Shown one piece after another: positions 42,018-51,000 of a DNA stretch of 64,000 nt (positions are counted from its first letter, which is position 1; each line of letters opens with the position of its first letter). The translations under genes were made by a program, and so were the position numbers. The stretch is taken from contig JAUJFZ010000002.1 of assembly GCA_030441535.1 (NCBI GenBank), positions 310,001 to 374,000 of the forward strand, given 5' to 3'. The notes under the pieces were generated by a model. That model did no database searches. It was not told the origin of the DNA and was given only the letters and a program-made list of their open reading frames with translations. Source of the DNA: Betaproteobacteria bacterium LSUCC0117. Lineage in GTDB: Bacteria > Pseudomonadota > Gammaproteobacteria > Burkholderiales > Burkholderiaceae_C.

Positions 42018-43766
42018 ATGAAAGCCTCTGAATTTTTCGTAAGCACCCTCAAAGAAGCCCCTGCAGACGCAGAGGTGGTGAGCCACAAATTAATGACGCG
42101 TGCAGGCATGATTAAGAAGCTGGGCGCTGGGGTCTACACCTACATGCCGATGGGACTGCGCGTCATTCAGAAGGTCGCCCACATCGTGCGTGAGGAAATG
42201 AACCGCGCAGGCGCGGTAGAGCTCACCATGCCTGTGATTCAACCGGCAGAGTTGTGGCAAGAGACCCGAAGGTTTGAGACCATGGGGCCTGAGCTGCTCC
42301 GAATCAAGGACCGACATGACCGTGATTTCGTGGTGCAACCCACCAGCGAAGAGGTGGTGACCGATATTGCGCGGCAAGAGTTGCGCAGTTATAAGCAACT
42401 GCCCAAAAATCTCTACCAAATTCAAACCAAGTTTCGCGATGAGCGCCGCCCTCGTTTTGGGTTGATGCGCGGGCGTGAATTCATCATGAAGGACGCGTAT
42501 AGCTTTGATCGTGATGCCGCTGGTGCCAAGCAGAGCTACGAGAAGATGGCGACGGCCTACCGCGCGATTTTTGATCGATTTGGTTTGCGCTATCGCGCTG
42601 TCGCTGCGGATAGCGGTGCCATTGGTGGCGATCTTTCGGAAGAGTTCCAGGTCATTGCTGCCACGGGTGAAGATGCCATTGTTTATTGCCCTGCCAGTGA
42701 CTACGCGGCCAACATGGAGAAAGCGGAGGCTTTAGCGCCGAAAGGTTCAGCACCGGCGCCGACACAGGCCATGGTTTGCACGCCCACTCCCGGGAAAAGT
42801 ACCTGCGCTGATGTGGCCGATTTACTGGGTTTGAAATTGTCGCAAACGGTCAAGTCAATTGTGCTGGCAACCCAACCACTGGTCGACGGTGTGCCATCCG
42901 AAACCCCCGAAATATGGCTGCTGTTATTGCGTGGCGACCATGACATGAACGAGGTGAAGGTGGGAAAGCTGCCCGTGTTTGCCAACGGCTTCCGTTTTGC
43001 GACCGTGCCAGAGATTGAGGCGAGTTTCGGTTGCCAGCCTGGGTACCTAGGCCCTGTCAACACGCTGAAGCCGGTCCAGTTGATCGTTGACCGTGAGGTC
43101 GCCGTGATGGCGGATTGGGTGTGTGGCGCCAACCAGCCCGATCACCACTACACCGGTGTCAACTGGGGGCGTGATTTGCCAGTACCCACTTTGATTGAAG
43201 ACATCCGCAACGTGGTCGATGGCGACCTTTCACCGGATGGTAATGGCGTTTTGGCGATAGAGCGCGGGATCGAAGTGGGGCATATTTTTTACCTCGGCAC
43301 CAAGTATTCGAAAGCAATGAATGCCACATTCTTGGCGGATGACGGAAAGCCCAAGCACTTTGAAATGGGGTGTTACGGCATCGGTGTAACCCGTTTGCCT
43401 GCTGCCGCCATCGAGCAAAACCATGATGAACGTGGCATTATCTGGCCCGATGCAATTGCGCCGTTTACGGTTGTGATTTGCCCCATCGGAATGGATCGCA
43501 GCGATGCCGTGCGTGCGGCTGCAGAATCTCTGCACGCCTCGTTACTGGCGGCGGGCGTCGATGTAATTTTGGATGACCGAGGCGAGCGCCCGGGCGCAAT
43601 GTTTGCCGATTGGGAATTGATCGGCGTCCCGCATCGTGTCGTATTGTCAGACCGTGGTTTGACCGCTGGTGAAGTTGAGTACCAACATCGCCGCGCAGCC
43701 GAGGCGGAAAAACTATCTTCAGACGGGCTGGCCGAGGCGCTGTTGAAAAAACTCGCCAGCCATTAA
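42018..43766 (+). CDS. proS: Prolyl-tRNA synthetase
   Basis: This class II synthetase of the bacterial type has 582 residues. Motif 2 ('TKFRDERRPRFGLMRGREF') and motif 3 ('GIGVTRLPAAAIEQ') are present. Between them lies the roughly 180-residue INS/YbaK editing domain (about 225-400), which clears Ala-tRNA(Pro). The C-terminal anticodon domain begins near 'FTVVICPIGMDRSDAV'. It is divergent from rppH and convergent with grxD. Confidence 0.97.
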   Translation: MKASEFFVSTLKEAPADAEVVSHKLMTRAGMIKKLGAGVYTYMPMGLRVIQKVAHIVREEMNRAGAVELTMPVIQPAELWQETRRFETMGPELLRIKDRHDRDFVVQPTSEEVVTDIARQELRSYKQLPKNLYQIQTKFRDERRPRFGLMRGREFIMKDAYSFDRDAAGAKQSYEKMATAYRAIFDRFGLRYRAVAADSGAIGGDLSEEFQVIAATGEDAIVYCPASDYAANMEKAEALAPKGSAPAPTQAMVCTPTPGKSTCADVADLLGLKLSQTVKSIVLATQPLVDGVPSETPEIWLLLLRGDHDMNEVKVGKLPVFANGFRFATVPEIEASFGCQPGYLGPVNTLKPVQLIVDREVAVMADWVCGANQPDHHYTGVNWGRDLPVPTLIEDIRNVVDGDLSPDGNGVLAIERGIEVGHIFYLGTKYSKAMNATFLADDGKPKHFEMGCYGIGVTRLPAAAIEQNHDERGIIWPDAIAPFTVVICPIGMDRSDAVRAAAESLHASLLAAGVDVILDDRGERPGAMFADWELIGVPHRVVLSDRGLTAGEVEYQHRRAAEAEKLSSDGLAEALLKKLASH

Positions 43767-43849
43767 CAGCCCGCCCCTTCCGAAACCCGCGGTCGATTGG
43801 TGCGGTCGACCCGGATTGCGGTTATCTGCCTGACTAGCGTGTAGGCGAC

Positions 43850-44176
43850 TTAGGCAGCTTCGCCGCCGATGAGCTTTTGCAGCTCGCCTGACTCATACAT
43901 CTCCATCATGATGTCCGAGCCTCCAACGAATTCGCCCTTGACGTAGAGCTGTGGAATCGTAGGCCACTGGCTGTACTCTTTGATACCTTGGCGGATTCCA
44001 TCGTCTTCAAGCACGTTGACGGTGGTGAGCGTTTTGGTGTCAACGCCGCAGGCTTTCAAAATCTGTATTGAGCGGCCAGAGAAACCGCACATGGGGAAAC
44101 TGGCTGAACCCTTCATAAAGAGCACCACAGGGTTGGTTTTGACGAGTTCGTCGATTTGTTTTTGCACGTCGCTCAT
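43850..44176 (-). CDS. grxD: Monothiol glutaredoxin (Grx4 type)
   Basis: This 108-residue protein has the monothiol site CGFS (Cys30 in 'FPMCGFSGRS'), 'WPTIPQLYVKGEFVGGSDIM' and the glutathione-binding 'GG(S)D'. Grx4-type proteins hold a glutathione-ligated [2Fe-2S] cluster shared with BolA and take part in iron sensing and cluster transfer. It follows prmC by 118 bases on the same strand, completing the hemA-prfA-prmC-grxD order common in Burkholderiales. Confidence 0.96.
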   Translation of the reverse strand: MSDVQKQIDELVKTNPVVLFMKGSASFPMCGFSGRSIQILKACGVDTKTLTTVNVLEDDGIRQGIKEYSQWPTIPQLYVKGEFVGGSDIMMEMYESGELQKLIGGEAA

Positions 44177-44294
44177 GGCATGACTCCGAGAAATGGGTGA
44201 TAGGGGCTGATGCCCGACCCCTCAATTATTCCACTGTTAAGGGCTTCGGGCTGTAGCAAATGAAAAACGGTGTGTGGGGAAAGGGACAATCAGC

Positions 44295-45152
44295 CTAAGC
44301 GGTTAACCAGCGCCCTCCCGTGCAGCGGGTGATGCCCCCCAAATCTGCTTGGTGGCCAATGGCCTTAAACCCTGCCGCTTTGAGTAGCTCAGCAACGGGG
44401 TCGGCTTGGTCATAGCCGTGCTCCAACAACAGCCAACCGCCTTCTCGGAGGTAGGGCCCACTGCGGGCGACGATATGGCGCAGGTCATCCAGCCCGTCAG
44501 CTCCTGAGGTGAGCGCCGAGAGCGGCTCGTGGCGAAGATCATGAAGATGCGGATCATTGGCTGCAATGTAGGGCGGGTTGCTGACAATGACGTCAAACGA
44601 CAGGCGGTCCACGCTTGCAAACCAGTCGCTCTGGCGCCAGGTTACGTCCAGACCGAGCTGCTGCCCATTGCGTGCGGCCTGTGCCAGTGCCGTTGAGCTG
44701 GCGTCGACCGCCGTGACGAGGCATTGAGGCGCCTGTGATTTGATTGCCAACGCAATCGCGCCACTGCCGGTGCCCAGGTCGAGGATGCGTGGCGTGCTTG
44801 TGTCGGTATCTAGCGCGTTGATGATCTGTAACGCCCATTGCACCAAAGTCTCGGTGTCGGGGCGCGGGATCAGCACAGCATTGGAGACGGCAAAACTTAA
44901 GCCAAAAAACTCTTTGAAGCCGACGATGTAGGCCAACGGTTCCCCTGCGAGTCGCCGGGTTACGAATGCCTCAAACGCCCACACCTCTGCCGCTTGAAGG
45001 CGTTGGTCATCGTGTGCGACCAACCAGCTGCGGTCGTTGTTCGGGCGTCCAACGGCATGTAACAACAACAACTGCCCATCCAGCCGATCGATGCCGACGG
45101 CGGTGGCCCATCGCAGCGCGTCAGCGATTGAGGGGTTGCCCGCGAGTCGCAT
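44295..45152 (-). CDS. prmC: Release-factor glutamine methyltransferase
   Basis: It methylates the Gln of the GGQ motif in RF1 and RF2. The 285 residues have an N-terminal helical domain, the SAM loop 'DLGTGSGAIALAI' (125-137) and the catalytic 'NPPY' (192-195). Its ATG overlaps the prfA stop by one base (TGATG), so substrate and modifier are translationally coupled. Confidence 0.96.
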   Translation of the reverse strand: MRLAGNPSIADALRWATAVGIDRLDGQLLLLHAVGRPNNDRSWLVAHDDQRLQAAEVWAFEAFVTRRLAGEPLAYIVGFKEFFGLSFAVSNAVLIPRPDTETLVQWALQIINALDTDTSTPRILDLGTGSGAIALAIKSQAPQCLVTAVDASSTALAQAARNGQQLGLDVTWRQSDWFASVDRLSFDVIVSNPPYIAANDPHLHDLRHEPLSALTSGADGLDDLRHIVARSGPYLREGGWLLLEHGYDQADPVAELLKAAGFKAIGHQADLGGITRCTGGRWLTA

Positions 45153-46237
45153 CAGCTGTTGGCTTGCTCTAACTCGGCCATCAGTTCGGCTCCACGCGCT
45201 AAGTGAAGCTGGTGAATCACCTCCTTCAGGTCACCCTCCATGATGGCTGTGAGCTTGTACAGCGTGAGGTTGATGCGGTGGTCCGTGAGGCGACCTTGCG
45301 GAAAGTTGTAGGTGCGAATCCGGTCGCTGCGGTCACCACTACCGATCAAACCTTTGCGCTGCGCGGCCTCGGCATATTCGCGCTTGTGACGTTCCGCCTC
45401 CTGAATTCGTGCGACCAACACCTGCATGGCTTTGGCGCGGTTACGGTGTTGTGAGCGGTCATCCTGACATTCGGCAACGGTGCCGGTAGGCAAGTGGGTG
45501 ATGCGGACCGCCGAGTCGGTTTTGTTAATGTGTTGACCGCCCGCACCACTCGCGCGAAACGTGTCAATGCGCAGGTCAGCTGGGTTGAGTTCCACGGCCT
45601 GGCTCTCGTCGGGCTCGGGCATGACAGCGACGGTGCATGCGCTGGTGTGAATGCGGCCCTGCGTCTCGGTCGCAGGCACCCTTTGCACACGGTGGCCACC
45701 AGACTCAAAACGCAACTGCCCATAGGCTCGATCGCCCACTACCCGCAAAACCACCTCCTTGTAGCCACCGAGTTCGCTGGGAGACTCGCTGATGAGTTCC
45801 ATGCGTAAGCCCTGGGTTTCACAATATCGGGTGTACATGCGCAGCAGGTCTGCGGCGAACAGAGCGGACTCGTCGCCGCCGGTGCCCGCACGAATTTCGA
45901 GGTAAGCGTTACGTTCGTCGTCGGGGTCTTTGGGTAACAGGAGCGCTTGGAGTGCTTCGTCTAGTCGCAGCAAATCGGCTTCGCAGGCGGTTATTTCCTC
46001 GGCCGCCATGTCGGCCATCTCAGGGTCTTTCAGTAGCGACTGCGCCTCGGTTAGGTCAAGGTTGCGTTGCTGAAATTGTTTGTACAGGGCGCCAAGCTCG
46101 CTGAGTTCCGCGTGTTCGCGGCTCAGTTGACGAAATCGTGCCATGTCATTCACCACGTCAGGCGCGCTCAGCAGCGCGTCCAGTTCCTCTAGGCGCCATT
46201 GTTGGCGATCGAGGGTCTCTTTTACAAAGGGTTTCAT
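45152..46237 (-). CDS. prfA: Peptide chain release factor 1
   Basis: This class I release factor reads UAA and UAG. The 361 residues include the RF1-specific anticodon tripeptide Pro-Ala-Thr (188-190 in 'RVPATETQGR') and the hydrolysis motif GGQ (233-235 in 'SGAGGQHINKTDSAV'), whose Gln is methylated by PrmC, the next gene. 'GTGGDESALFAADLLRMY' is conserved in all RF1. hemA lies 81 bases upstream, the classic hemA-prfA-prmC cluster. Confidence 0.97.
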   Translation of the reverse strand: MKPFVKETLDRQQWRLEELDALLSAPDVVNDMARFRQLSREHAELSELGALYKQFQQRNLDLTEAQSLLKDPEMADMAAEEITACEADLLRLDEALQALLLPKDPDDERNAYLEIRAGTGGDESALFAADLLRMYTRYCETQGLRMELISESPSELGGYKEVVLRVVGDRAYGQLRFESGGHRVQRVPATETQGRIHTSACTVAVMPEPDESQAVELNPADLRIDTFRASGAGGQHINKTDSAVRITHLPTGTVAECQDDRSQHRNRAKAMQVLVARIQEAERHKREYAEAAQRKGLIGSGDRSDRIRTYNFPQGRLTDHRINLTLYKLTAIMEGDLKEVIHQLHLARGAELMAELEQANS

Positions 46238-46318
46238 AGGGGTATCGTCGTTAGGGGCGCAGCAAGAAGCGATAGCGGGCGTGGTGCGTGGTCACCACAA
46301 TCAACCAAGGGGTCTTCG

Positions 46319-47587
46319 CTAACGGTCGCGATCGCCACCACGCAACAGCAGCCGCTGTACCGCGTCCAAGGCGGCCGCGCGCTCGGTCTCGACAGGGCTA
46401 TTCAAAGCGCTCAATGCGCCATGCAACATTTTTTGCGTCAGGCCATGTGCCAGCGCTTGCAACGCAGCTTCTGGGTCGCCGTTTTTGGCCAGCAGTTTTT
46501 TTGCCTTGGCTAACTCGGCCTCCCGCCACTGTTGCGCTCGGGCTTGCACCTGTTGTATTGCAGGCACTGCATCGCGCTGCGATAGCCACTGCATGAATCC
46601 GCTCACACCCGTTTCGATGATTGCTTCAGCTTGCCCGACTGCAGCCTGTCGATTTTCTTTACCCGCCTTGACCACATCGGCTAGGTCATCAACTGTGTAG
46701 AGATATACATCGTCGAGCTTTTGAACATCAGGCTCGATGTCACGCGGCACGGCCAAATCGACCATGAACATAGGCTTGTGTCGACGCCTCTTGAGCGCGC
46801 GCTCCACGGCGCCTAATCCGATCAGTGGCAGCGTACTGGCCGTGCAGCTCACGACAACGTCAAAATCACCGAGGTGTTCAGGGAGGTCTGCCAGCAGCAT
46901 GGTTTGAGCGCCAAACTGTTTGGCCAAGGCCTCGCCACGCGCTGCGGTGCGGTTGGCAATGACCATGCGCTTGGGGTTTTTGGCGGCAAAATGCGTGGCG
47001 GCCAGTTCGATCATTTCACCTGCACCAACGAACAAAACGTTGACGTCGTTCAGGTCTTCGAAAAGTTGGCCCGCCAGACGCACAGCGGCTGCGGTCATGC
47101 TGATAGAGTGCGCTCCGATTTCGGTAACAGTCCTGACCTCTTTCGCAACGGCAAAAGAGCGCTGGAACAATTGGTGTAGCGTGGTACCCAAGGTGCCTGC
47201 TGCTTCTGCCGCCCGCACGGCATCTTTCATTTGCCCCAATATCTGGGCCTCCCCCAACACCATGCTGTCCAGACCTGAGGCGACGCGAAACGCATGGCGG
47301 GCCGCCTCGTTGTCGTGCAGGGTGTAAACATGGTTTGCAAGGGATTCTGCGCTGACTCCGCCGGTTTGTGCCAGCCAGGCCAGCGCACGTTGCAGGGTCT
47401 CGTTATCGCCCGATGTGTATATCTCGGTGCGGTTGCAGGTCGAGAGCAAAGTCGTCTCTGCGATGCCATCAATGGCTGCGCGCAAGTCGCGTACCGTAGG
47501 CTCAAGCAGGTCTGTGGACACGGCAAAGCGCCCGCGCACATCCAAGGGCGCCGTTTCATGATTGATGCCAAGGGCCCAGACGGTCAT
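46319..47587 (-). CDS. hemA: Glutamyl-tRNA reductase
   Basis: It reduces Glu-tRNA to glutamate-1-semialdehyde using NADPH, the first step of haem synthesis in this bacterium; HemL at 19.9 kb uses the product. The 422 residues show the catalytic Cys51 in 'LLSTCNRTEIY', 'GLDSMVLGEAQILGQ', the NADPH fold 'VLFVGAGEMIELAATHF' and the dimerisation domain. The N-terminus 'MTVWALGINHETAPLDVR' is canonical. It is divergent from the small membrane-protein gene 40 bases away. Confidence 0.97.
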   Translation of the reverse strand: MTVWALGINHETAPLDVRGRFAVSTDLLEPTVRDLRAAIDGIAETTLLSTCNRTEIYTSGDNETLQRALAWLAQTGGVSAESLANHVYTLHDNEAARHAFRVASGLDSMVLGEAQILGQMKDAVRAAEAAGTLGTTLHQLFQRSFAVAKEVRTVTEIGAHSISMTAAAVRLAGQLFEDLNDVNVLFVGAGEMIELAATHFAAKNPKRMVIANRTAARGEALAKQFGAQTMLLADLPEHLGDFDVVVSCTASTLPLIGLGAVERALKRRRHKPMFMVDLAVPRDIEPDVQKLDDVYLYTVDDLADVVKAGKENRQAAVGQAEAIIETGVSGFMQWLSQRDAVPAIQQVQARAQQWREAELAKAKKLLAKNGDPEAALQALAHGLTQKMLHGALSALNSPVETERAAALDAVQRLLLRGGDRDR

Positions 47588-47627
47588 GCCGTGATTATAA
47601 AATCAGGCTCCTTACCGGAGAGTTGAT

Positions 47628-47897
47628 GTGGACGCTTTATTCCTGTGGTTCTGGCATTTGATTAATTTCCTCATGCCAGCCGTGGGGCTCGCAACGGCGA
47701 TGTGGTTGGTGTTGCGGTTTCGCGTTGGCGGTGTCGCTCGGCATCAGCCCCGTCGGGTGTGGACGACCTTGTTTCTGCTTAATCTGGCCGTGTCTGTGCT
47801 GGGCGTGGCCCTCACGGGTTTGGACGGCGCGATGGCGACCTACGGGACGATGGTGTTGGTCTCAGGCATCGTTAGCGCCTGGTTTGCCAAAACTTGA
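47628..47897 (+). CDS. Small hypothetical membrane protein
   Basis: The 89 residues have three hydrophobic segments (about 5-28, 45-65 and 68-84), joined by a short basic loop 'RFRVGGVARHQPRR'. It starts at GTG 47628, preceded by GGAG. I do not recognise a characterised family. Small proteins of this kind occur beside hemA in other Burkholderiales as far as I recall, but that needs a search. The good ribosome-binding site and membrane-protein composition support a real gene. Confidence 0.65.
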   Translation: MDALFLWFWHLINFLMPAVGLATAMWLVLRFRVGGVARHQPRRVWTTLFLLNLAVSVLGVALTGLDGAMATYGTMVLVSGIVSAWFAKT

Positions 47898-47934
47898 GCA
47901 CGCCCGCTGTGGCGCTCATTGGGGTAATATTTTA

Positions 47935-47953
47935 TTTAAATCGTTGATTTAAA
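47935..47953. promoter_or_regulatory. Perfect inverted repeat upstream of the DUF3683 dehydrogenase
   Basis: TTTAAATC and GATTTAAA are perfect 8-base inverted copies separated by GTT, in an AT-rich island 92 bases before the start codon at 48045. It has the form of a dimeric repressor or activator site. No T-run follows on either strand that would make it a terminator of the preceding small gene. The regulator is unknown. Confidence 0.45.
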
Positions 47954-48044
47954 ATAACTTTTTATATTTTTAGGGTGCATCTGTAGTGTCGACACCATAG
48001 CCTTACCCACCAAAAGGTGAGGTGAGGGTTGCGATAATGAGTCC

Positions 48045-51000
48045 ATGAACGCCGCTATTCCCAAAGAGCTACTAACGCCGCCCGCAACCGAGACTCCTCG
48101 GTTGCGTGAAATCCCTTACAACTACACGTCTTTCTCGGATCACGAGATCGTCGTCCGCTTGTTGGGTGAGGCCGCGTGGGACACGCTCAATCAACTTCGG
48201 CAAGAGCGCCGTACGGGCAGGTCCGCTCGTATGCTGTACGAGGTTTTGGGTGACATGTGGGTCGTGCAACGTAACCCGTACCTGCAAGATGATTTGTTGG
48301 ATAACCCCCAGCGGCGCCGGGCCTTGGTCGATGCATTGCGTCACCGCATGGATGAGATCCAACGCCGCCGCACACCGAGCGAAGATGCGCAGCGCGACCA
48401 CCTGGTGCAAATGCTCATGGCAGCTGCGTCAGAGGCGATTGGTCGCTTCTCGGATGCATTTGATGAAATGGCCAAGCTGCGTGGTCGCGTCTTGCGAAAA
48501 TTCAAAAAGCACACGGCGGCTGACAACGTTAAATTTGACGGGCTATCCCGCGTCAGCCATGTGACGGATGCGACCGACTGGCGCATTGAATACCCGTTTG
48601 TCGTGCTCACGCCCGACTCAGAGGCTGAGATGGCTGCGCTGGTGCGCACCAGCATCGAGTTAGGCCTGACGATCATCCCGCGTGGGGGTGGCACGGGCTA
48701 CACCGGTGGTGCCATTCCGTTGACTTGGAAGTCGGTGGTGATCAACACCGAAAAATTAGAGGCGATGACCGAGGTGGAGTCTTACCAAGCACCAGGCTTG
48801 GATAGCCCCGTTGCAACCGTTTGGACGGAAGCGGGGGTGGTGACCCAACGCGTTGCTGACGCCGCAGAGCGAGCCGGTTACGTCTTTGCTGTCGATCCCA
48901 CGTCGGCGGAAGCATCCTGTATTGGCGGCAATATTGCGATGAATGCCGGTGGCAAGAAGGCCGTTTTGTGGGGCACTGCACTGGATAACCTCATGTCATG
49001 GCGGATGGTCACACCGCAAGCGCAATGGTTAGAGGTGACCCGAATTGGGCATAACTTGGGCAAGATTCATGACGCCGAAACTGCGGTCTTTGAGTTAGCG
49101 TATTTTGAAGCCGATGGCCGTACGCCCATTCGCACGGAGCGCCTTGAAATCCCTGGTAATGCCTTTCGTAAGGCGGGCTTGGGTAAGGACGTCACCGACA
49201 AATTTTTATCTGGCTTACCGGGTATTCAAAAAGAGGGCTGTGATGGCTTGATCACCAGCGCCCGTTGGGTGGTGCACCGCATGCCCGCCCACACGCGCAC
49301 GGTTTGCTTGGAATTTTTTGGCAACGCGAAAGATGCTGTGCCGAGTATCGTGGACATTAAAGCGTTTATGTTCGCCGAGCAAAAGCGCATGGGCACCTTG
49401 CTGGCGGGCCTTGAGCATCTGGATGATCGCTATCTGCGTGCTGTGGGTTATGCCACCAAAAGCAAGCGGGGTGGTTCGGGTGTGCCCAAGATGGTGCTGA
49501 TTGGCGACATTGTTGGCGACGACGAGAATGCCGTGGCCAAGGCAACCTCCGAGGTTGTGCGTTTGGCGAATGGTCGGCATGGAGAGGGTTTTGTAGCCAT
49601 CAGTCCCGAGGCACGCAAAAAGTTTTGGTTGGATCGCAAGCGAACGGCGGCGATCAGCAAGCACACCAACGCATTCAAGATCAACGAAGACGTGGTGATT
49701 CCGCTTGAGCGCATGGGAGAGTACACCGAGGGCATCGAGCGCATCAATATCGAGCTGTCTTTGCGAAACAAGTTGGCGCTGTGCGATGCGTTGGACGCGT
49801 TTGTGCGTCAGCCGGTGTTGCCGCTGGCAAAAACCGATGACACCGCCGAGTTAACGGCTGCAGAACTACTCGATGACCGCGTCACGCAGGCATTAGAGGT
49901 TATTAGCGATGTTCGCGCGCAGTGGCAGACCTGGTTGGATCAACTGGATACCCACTTTTCAGCACTGCAAGACCACTCCCTCAGGGCCAGCTGGAAGACG
50001 CAGTTGCAAGCGCCCTTGCGCGGTATCTTTGTCGGTGACGCATTCGCGCCCATCTTGAAGGAGATCACCGCCATCCACCAGCGGGTCCTAAAGGGGCGGG
50101 TTTGGGTGGCTTTGCACATGCATGCGGGTGATGGCAACGTCCACACCAACATCCCTGTGAACAGTGATGATTACGACATGCTACAGGCCGCTCACGGCGC
50201 AGTCGTGCGGATCATGGCGTTGGCACGGTCACTCGATGGTGTGATTTCAGGTGAGCATGGGATCGGTATCACCAAGCTCGCTTTCTTAACGGACGCCGAG
50301 TTGGCACCTTTCGCGCAGTACAAGCAACAGGTCGACCCCAACGGCCATTTCAACAAAGGGAAACTATTGCGTAGCAGCGTGATGCCTGCCGGTACAACGC
50401 TTTCAGCGGACATCCATGCCGCCGATCTGACCCATGCTTACACGCCTAGTTTTGGTCTGATGGGGCACGAGTCGCTCATCATGCAACAGAGCGACATTGG
50501 TGCCATATCAAGCAGCGTAAAAGACTGTCTGCGATGCGGTAAGTGCAAGCCGGTTTGCGCGACCCATGTTCCGCGCGCCAACTTGCTGTACAGCCCGCGT
50601 AACAAGATTTTAGCAACCTCTCTTTTGGTTGAGGCATTCTTGTACGAAGAGCAGACCCGACGCGGGATCTCAATTGCCCACTGGGAAGAATTTGAAGACG
50701 TTGCAGACCACTGCACGGTGTGCCATAAATGCTTGACGCCCTGTCCCGTTGATATCGACTTTGGTGATGTCTCCATGAACATGCGCAACTTGTTGCGCAA
50801 GATGGGTAAGAAGAGTTTCAGACCCGGTAATGCGGCGGCGATGCTGATGCTCAACGCCACCAATCCGCAAACCATCAAGGTGGTGCGAACGTTGATGGTG
50901 TCGGTGGGCATGCGCGCGCAACGATGGGCAAACGATTTGCTCAAGTTAGTGGCGCGTCGTCAAACGGCTGCACCACCTGCCACTGTCGGAACGGCGCCGA

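Noticed and set aside
43767..43849. Terminator between convergent proS and grxD
   Set aside because: Only a loose 6-bp CTGCCT/AGGCAG pairing with a long loop and no T-run is visible.
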